The notes beneath the pieces are model-generated. The model made no database searches and was not told the DNA's origin. It saw only the letters and a program-made list of their open reading frames with translations. Below are positions 9,956-64,000 of a stretch of 64,000 nucleotides of DNA, one piece after another. Made by a program: the position numbers and the translations under genes. Source of the DNA: Spisula solida (lineage: Eukaryota; Mollusca; Bivalvia; Venerida; Mactridae); NCBI GenBank assembly GCA_947247005.1, contig OX365956.1, positions 7,501 to 71,500 on the forward strand, in the 5' to 3' direction. The number at the start of each line of letters is the position of its first letter. Position 1 is the stretch's first letter.

Positions 9956-12900
9956 TCTGATCAAGAATCATGACAGATGTGTCAACGACGTTACATACAG
10001 ACACCTAACGTGCAACTTAAACTGATCATATATCGTGATAGATGCGTCCACTAAGTTACATACAGACACCTAACGTGCAACTTAAACTGATCATATATCG
10101 TGATAGATGCGTCCACTAAGTTACATGCAGACACCTAACATGTAACGCAAACTGATCATGTAGCATGCTAGATGTGTCCACGACGTTACATACAGACACC
10201 TAACATGTAACGTAAACTGATCATGTAGCATGATAGATGTGTCCAAGACGTTACATACAGACACCTAACATGTAACGCAAACTGATCATGTAGCATGCTA
10301 GATGTGTCCACGACGTTACATACAGACACCTAACATGTAACGCAAACTGATCATGTAGCATGCTAGATGTGTCCACGACGTTACATACAGACACCTAACA
10401 TGTAACGCAAACTGATCATGTAGCATGCTAGATGTGTCCACGACGTTACATACAGACACCTAACATGTAACGCAAACTGATCATGTAGCATGCTAGGTGT
10501 GTCCACGACGTTACATACAGACACCTAACATGTAACGCAAACTGATCATGTAGCATGCTAGGTGTGTCCACGACGTTACATACAGACACCTAACATGTAA
10601 CGCAAACTGATCATGTAGCATGCTAGATGTGTCCACGACGTTACATACAGACACCTAACATGTAACGCAAACTGATCATGTAGCATGCTAGATGTGTCCA
10701 CGACGTTACATACAGACACCTAACATGTAACGCAAACTGATCATGTAGCATGCTAGATGTGTCCACGACGTTACATACAGACACCTAACATGTAACGCAA
10801 ACTGATCATGTAGCATGCTAGGTGTGTCCACGACGTTACATACAGACACCTAACATGTAACGCAAACGGATCATGTAGCATGCTAGGTGTGTCCACGACG
10901 TTACATACAGACACCTAACATGTAACGTAAACTGATCATGTAGCATGCTAGGTGTGTCCACGACGTTACATACAGACACCTAACATGTAACGCAAACTGA
11001 TCATGTAGCATGCTAGGTGTGTCCACGACGTTACATACAGACACCTAACATGTAACGCAAACTGATCATGTAGCATGCTAGGTGTGTCCACGACGTTACA
11101 TACAGACACCTAACATGTAACGCAAACTGATCATGTAGCATGCTAGATGTGTCCACGACGTTACATACAGACACCTAACATGTAACGTAAACTGATCATG
11201 TATGATGACAGATGTGTCCACAACGTTACATACAGACATCCGACATGTAACGCAAACTGATCATGTAGCATGCTAGATGTGTCCACGACGTTACAAACAG
11301 AAACCCAACATGTAACGTAAACTGATCATATATCATGCTAGATGTGTCCACGACGTTACATACAGACATCCGACATGTAACGTAAACTGATCATGTAGCA
11401 TTCTAGATGTGTCCATGACGTTACATACAGACACCTAACATGTAACGTAAACTGATCATGTAGCATTCTAGATGTGTCCACGACGTTACATACAGACACC
11501 TAACATGTAACGCAAACTGATCATGTAGCATGTTAGATGTGTCCACGACGTTACATACAGACATCCGACATGTAACGTAAACTGATCATGTAGCATGCTA
11601 GATGTGTCCACGACGTTACATACAGACACCTAACATGTAACGCAAACTGATCATGTAGCATGATAAATGTGTCCACGACGTTACATACAGACACCTAACA
11701 TGTAACGCAAACTGATCATGTAGCATGATAGATGTGTCCAAGACGTTACATACAGACACCTAACATGTAACGTAAACTGATCATGTAGCATGATAGATGT
11801 GTCCAAGACGTTACATACAGACACCTAACGTGTAACGCAAACTGATCATGTAGCATGCTAGATGTGTCCACGACGTTACATACAGACACCTAACATGTAA
11901 CGTAAACTGATCATGTAGCATGCTAGATGTGTCCACGACGTTACATACAGACACCTAACATGTAACGTAAACTGATCATGTAGCATGCTAGATGTGTCCA
12001 CGACGTTACATACAGACACCTAACATGTAACGCAAACTGATCATGTAGCATGATAGATGTGTCCAAGACGTTACATACAGACACCTAACGTGTAACGCAA
12101 ACTGATCATGTAGCATGCTAGATGTGTCCACGACGTTACATACAGACACCTAACATGTAACGCAAACTGATCATGTAGCATGATAGATGTGTCCAAGACG
12201 TTACATACAGACACCTAACGTGTAACGCAAACTGATCATGTAGCATGATAGATGTGTCCAAGACGTTACATACAGACACCTAACGTGTAACGCAAACTGA
12301 TCATGTAGCATGATAGATGTACCCACGACGTTACATACAGACACCTAACATGTAACGCAAACTGATCATGGAGCATGATAGATGTGTCCACGACGTTACA
12401 TACAGAAACCTAACATATAACGTAAACTGATCATGTAGCATGCTAGATGTATCCACGACGTTACATACAGACACCTAACGTGTAACGCAAACTGATCATG
12501 TAGCATGATAGATGTGTCCAAGACGTTACATACAGACACCCAACATGTAACGCAAACTGATCATGTAGCATTCTAGATGTGTCCACGACGTTACATACAG
12601 ACACCCAACATGTAACGCAAACTGATCATGTAGCATGCTAGATGTGTCCACGACGTTACATACAGACACCTTACATGTAACGCAAACTGATCATGTAGCA
12701 TTCTAGATGTGTTCACGACGTTACATACAGACACCTAACATGTAACGTAAACTGATCATGTAGCATGATAGGTGTGTCCACGACGTTACATACAGACACC
12801 CAACATGTAACGCAAACTGATCATGTAGCATGATAAATGTGTCCACGACGTTACATACAGATACCTAACATGTAACGGAAACTGATCATGAAGCATGATA

Positions 12901-14505
12901 GGTGTGTCCACGACGTTACATACAGACACCTAACATGTAACGTAAACTGATCATGTAGCATTCTAGATGTGTCCATGACGTTACATACAGACACCTAACA
13001 TGTAACGTAAACTGATCATGTAGCATGATAGATTTGTCCACGACGTTACATACAGATACCTAACTTGTAACGTAAACTGATCATGTAGTATGATAGATGT
13101 GTCCACGACGTTACATACAGACACCTAACATGTAACGGAAACTGATCATGTAGCATGATAGATGTGTCCACGACGTTACATACAGATACCTAACATGTAA
13201 CGTAAACTGATCATGTAGCATGATAGATTTGTCCACGACGTTACATACAGATACCTAACTTGTAACGTAAACTGATCATGAAGCATGCTAGATGTGTCCA
13301 CGACGTTACATACAGACACCTAACATGTAACGTAAACTGATCATGTAGCATGATAAATGTGTCCACGACGTTACAAACAGATACCCAACATGTAACGTAA
13401 ACTGATCATGTAGCATGCTAGATGTGTCCACGCCGTTACATACAGACACCCAACATGTAACGTAAACTGATCATGTAGCATGATAAATGTGTCCACGACG
13501 TTACATACAGATACCCAACATGTAACGTAAACTGATCATGTAGCATGATAGATGTGTCCACGACGTTACATACAGACACCTAACATGTAATGGAAACTGA
13601 TCATGTAGCATGCTAGATGTGTCCACGACGTTACATACAGACACCTAACATGTAATGGAAACTGATCATGTAGCATGCTAGATGTGTCCACGACGTTACA
13701 TACAGACACCTAACATGTAACAGAAACTCATCATGTAGCATGCTAGATTTGTCCACGACGTTACATACAGACACCTTACTTGTAACGTAAACTGATCATG
13801 TAGCATGAAAGATTTGTCCACGACGTTACATACAGATACCTAACATGTTACGTTAAATGATCATGTAGCATGCTAGATTTGTCCACGACGTTACATACAG
13901 ACACCTTACTTGTAACGTAAACTGATCATGTAGCATGAAAGATTTGTCCACGACGTTACATACAGATACCTAACATGTTACGTTAAATGATCATGTAGCA
14001 TGCTAGATTTGTCCACGACGTTACATACAGACACCTAACATGTTACGTTAAATGATCATGTATTATGATAGATGTGTCCATGACGTTACATACAGACACC
14101 TTACTTGTAACGTAAACTGATCATGTAGCATGAAAGATTTGTCCACGACGTTACATACAGATACCTAACATGTTACGTTAAATGATCATGTAGCATGCTA
14201 GATTTGTCCACGACGTTACATACAGACACCTTACTTGTAACGTAAACTGATCATGTAGCATGAAAGATTTGTCCACGACGTTACATACAGATACCTAACA
14301 TGTTACGTTAAATGATCATGTAGCATGCTAGATTTGTCCACGACGTTACATACAGACACCTAACATGTTACGTTAAATGATCATGTATTATGATAGATGT
14401 GTCCATGACGTTACATACAGACACCTAACATGTTACGTTAAATGATCATGTATTATGATAGATGTGTCCATGACGTTACATACAGACATCCGACGAAACA
14501 TATTT
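9956..14505. repeat. 65-bp satellite array, about 70 copies
   Basis: Unit TACAGACACCTAACATGTAA + CGCAAACTGATCATGTAGCA + TGCTAGATGTGTCCACGACG + TTACA; copies start exactly 65 bp apart over most of 4.5 kb. The unit is rich in palindromes (TAGCATGCTA, TGATCA, ACATGT). Copies in 10260-11160 are nearly identical. Toward the right end (13000-14480) they diverge and form alternating variants (for example TTACTTGTAACG with GCATGAAAGATTT), so there is higher-order organisation there. No coding capacity. Confidence 0.95.
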
Positions 14506-15611
14506 AAAATAAATCACTAAAAAGGTATGTTAAAACTATTAAAATGTGTACATAGTCTTGATCATCAATACCTATATACCTTACCATCCCGTCGTCGAGT
14601 AGTTAAACAAACTCTAAGTGGGAAGTGAAATGTTCCCAGGAAACATACGTTACATGGACGTCAGACCCCATCGTTACATATGATTTTGTGGTAAGTGAAA
14701 ATTTTAGACATCTTTTTCCAAAGGCTATAGAACTGACGTCGGTTATTGACTAATTAACAAAAATCAAACCAACATTGAAACCAAGAAAGTGTATGGGATT
14801 ATGTATGACTATATTTAATCGTGTATTCTCACCTAAAACGGTATAAATCGGCTTCAAATCGCAGCATATGACGACTTAAAAACTTCATATGCAGTGGCAA
14901 TAGAAAAGTTATAGCTATTTGTATATGCCGACAAAGCAAAATAGTTGTTTATATTTGGGGCATACTTAAATAAAGTCAATGTCTGTATTACATGTATACA
15001 CTGACTTGAAGAACGTTTACTACACTCAGTATTCATGGTCAATTTTTTATGCTAGCATAAAAAGATGTGATTGCACGGATCTATGTGTTTAGGGTTATGA
15101 TTAGGGACCTAGGTGTTTATGTTTTATGAATACATTAATTTTGCTGTCTTATTGAAGTTGTATTGACGTTGGATTTATATCTAGAACAAATACAGAAGCA
15201 GTATATATACTCCTGAATATATGTAGTCAATGCTGTGATTAGTGATTACCATGCAACGTTACAGTCCTTGGTTTATACAACGTCTAAATTATGTGGCAGT
15301 TTGAAAAAACATTTTTCTAGTTCAAAGAATATTGAGATTTAAAAATTGTTGGATTAACCGGTTCTGGAAATATACTGAGCAAAACAAAACTGTATTGGAT
15401 TCTATTTCAACAACTGTATGATTGATCGATATAAATGCATGGATTTATATTCTAATATAGATAGACGACAATTTATTGTCGAATATACAAAACATGGACA
15501 CTTGTATAGTAAGTAGTCTAGTTTTGAATCAGCCTTATTTTGCGTGATTGGTCTAGATCGATGTATTTAACAAAAAACAACTGACCTCGACAATGTTAAC
15601 ACTTGGTGCTC
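14506..15611. other. Intergenic, no feature recognised
   Basis: AT-rich single-copy-like sequence with only short open frames. It holds a 14-bp palindrome TTATGCTAGCATAA near 15047-15060. The last part may belong to the 5' side of the adjoining LINE fragment, but no reverse transcriptase motifs can be read in it. Confidence 0.4.
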
Positions 15612-16775
15612 CTAAAATTCCATGATTCTCAATGCACAGAAAACGAAAGCCATGTATATATACAATTGCAACATAAACACAATTGCATCAACAACTCCCC
15701 GTCTAAAACTACATGACCAAGAAATTTCATATTCTGAAAACGAAAAGTCATTAGGGATCAATGTTGACAATAGACTTAAATGGAAAACACAAGTCGAGCA
15801 AAATATCAGAAAATGCAATTCACTATTACGTTTTCTTCTCAGAATAAAATAGTACCCGAACTTACATACACGAAAAATAGTCTTTAATTCATATGTATTA
15901 CCACACATTGATTACTGTAATACAATATGGAGAAACTGTGACATTGGCTTAACAAAAGAGATAATTAAAGTTAAGAAACGGACAACAAGGATAATTCAAG
16001 ACAAAGATTATGACACACCTTCAGATACACTCTTTATGGAGCTCAACTTGATGAAATTTAATGAACGAGTCAATTACAAAAAATCACTGATGGTAAACAA
16101 AAGTGTAAATGATCAATCATTTCTAAATATTTCAATTTAAATCACAAACAAAAAACATTCACTAAACCTCAGAGCTCTTGAAAACTCAGAGCTCTATTCT
16201 CCAAAGCCAAATTTCGAATCTTACAGGAAAGCACTAACTTACTCGTATATATGGAACAAAATCCCTATAAACATACGAAAATTTGAAACACTTTCAAAAT
16301 TCCAAACATCCAATCTAAATTGGAACAAATATTGAGTTATACTTAAACTCTGACTTTAAAGTATTATCTATTTGTATTAAGAAATTCTACATATGAATGA
16401 CTAGCTTTTTCATAACCTTATATAAATATAGTAATTGCATAATGTCAAAATAGCAGGTTTTCCTGGAGACTGTCTCATATTTAATTATTCAAATATTTAG
16501 TTTCCAGATAAATGTCATTCTTAACTCATTTAAATGTCTGCTATGTTTTAATTGTGTTATGTTGATATACTTGTAATGTTCATATCCTTGCATTTTTGTC
16601 AATTTTGATGTTAAATGCTCTTATTCATGTAACTTAATTTTAATCTTAGTCTATTGTGTTGCTATCAGTTGTTTTTATGTATCTATGTTTGTATATATGT
16701 AGATATATATGTTGAGGCCCACATGGAAGATTGGGAAATCAAATGTGTAGCCTCGTTAAATAAAATTTTAAAAAA
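15612..16775 (+). pseudogene. 3' end of a CR1/Jockey-like LINE (RT C-terminus plus 3' UTR)
   Basis: One frame from 15622 to 16335, with TAG at 15850 and TAA at 16138, reads NAQKTKAMYIYN, SLGINVDNRLKWKTQVEQN, VLPHIDYCNTIWRN, KKRTTRIIQDKDYDTPSD and SYIWNKIPINIRKF. These are standard blocks after the catalytic core of non-LTR reverse transcriptases (SLG…D..L.W..H/Q, LP..DYC…W, K.Q/KR..R.I, WN.LP..IR). A 3' tail follows, with AGGCCCACATGGAAGATTGG and a closing AAATAAAATTTTAAAAAA at 16758-16775. The catalytic domain is missing and two stops make it a dead 5'-truncated copy. Confidence 0.85.
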
Positions 16776-17337
16776 CCCCACACCATTGTTCCGTTTATTA
16801 CAAGGCATAACAGTCGATGTGATCACGCACATTAATTTTTCCATGGAATTATACCTTACACCACGCATGTTAATTAACATGCGTGCTTACACGTGTGATT
16901 TAATATGGATTTTACACTATTTATAGAACAGGTCCTGGGTCTACTCGTGTATATAGTGCAATTATATTGAAAAGATTTAGTAGTACTTAGCCTAGTGTAA
17001 ATATCACAGATTGCTTTTCTCATGTGATCGCCGGTGGTTTGATTTTTCGTTATTTTGTTATACAAATAAAATAACCAAACACATCCCAACAACTTCAACA
17101 TTAAAACCAGCTGACCAAATTAATGTGTTGAGAACATCATCTGATACGTTAATCTGACTAACAATCCATAGATAGTGTATATTTACATATATATTAACGA
17201 AATGAAAATCTTATAGCGGCACCGACTGGAACTTGTTCTTTCCAATCTAACCAAGCTAGCCAAATTTTGCCGGTGATGCTATTACTCAGCAAGAAAATTC
17301 TAAAGTTTTTACAATAAATTCGATTTGACAGTGGAAA
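16776..17337 (+). promoter_or_regulatory. Upstream region / presumed 5' UTR and promoter of PSMD1
   Basis: This 560-bp stretch between the LINE tail and the PSMD1 start codon must contain the promoter and 5' UTR unless there are upstream non-coding exons. It holds a perfect 24-bp palindrome at 16862-16885 (centre TTAATTAA). An in-frame TGA at 17326-17328 closes the frame just before the ATG. No TATA box could be assigned. Confidence 0.45.
16862..16885. repeat. Perfect 24-bp palindrome
   Basis: Arms CACGCATGTTAA and TTAACATGCGTG meet without spacer. It lies about 450 bp before the PSMD1 ATG. It could be a protein-binding palindrome or a chance or hairpin feature. Confidence 0.7.

Positions 17338-64000
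<46,663 letters not shown>

Noticed and set aside
9956..14505. CRISPR array
   Set aside because: The repeats are directly adjacent 65-bp units without unique spacers, in a eukaryotic context.

Overview
This is eukaryotic, intron-rich, AT-rich animal DNA, most likely from a bivalve mollusc. The evidence is (i) a split gene encoding a clearly animal-type proteasome subunit Rpn2/PSMD1, (ii) a split gene for a secreted PAN/sushi/WSC protein, (iii) CR1/Jockey-like LINE remnants, and (iv) dispersed repeat families with 'TTATGCCCCC' ends or 'ATTTTGTCCGCGCTATTTCTC' bodies of the sort common in bivalve genomes. The species cannot be fixed from the sequence alone.

Layout. 576-7854 (+): five-exon candidate gene for a predicted 317-residue secreted protein (signal peptide, PAN/Apple-like module, short Cys-rich module, two sushi modules, WSC-like module). 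9356-9700: decayed LINE fragment. 9960-14500: a 65-bp satellite of about 70 copies. 15612-16775: 3' end of a second, stop-containing LINE. 17338 to the window end (+): the first 19 coding exons (1866 nt, 622 codons) of PSMD1, with all phases compatible; the C-terminal third lies beyond the window. No minus-strand gene is supported. The very long 'ORFs' of 300-1000 residues are stop-free readings of minisatellites.

The striking feature is the non-coding DNA. About 30 tandem arrays (periods 15-131 bp) fill roughly 40% of the window. At least nine exon boundaries in the two genes are themselves inside the repeat: the exon's last bases plus its splice donor (or the acceptor plus first exon bases) have been copied in tandem, from one extra copy up to about 35. 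The exon 5 array of PSMD1 (51 bp = 17 codons, 11 intronic copies) stays in frame and open and keeps a GT at every copy. Alternative donor use could therefore insert multiples of 17 residues. The arrays after exon 8, exon 14 and exon 19 instead lead to stops.

Several short DNA transposons can be delimited exactly: an 8-bp-TSD hAT-like element (40902-41685), TA-TSD elements (4742-5295, 21761-21965, 46086-46299, 58548-59383, 60129-60344), one with a 6-bp TSD lying in the copied end of a duplicated exon 19 (63136-63892), one with 4-bp flanks nested in another repeat (23889-24257), and one with clear inverted ends but no clear TSD (52267-53036).
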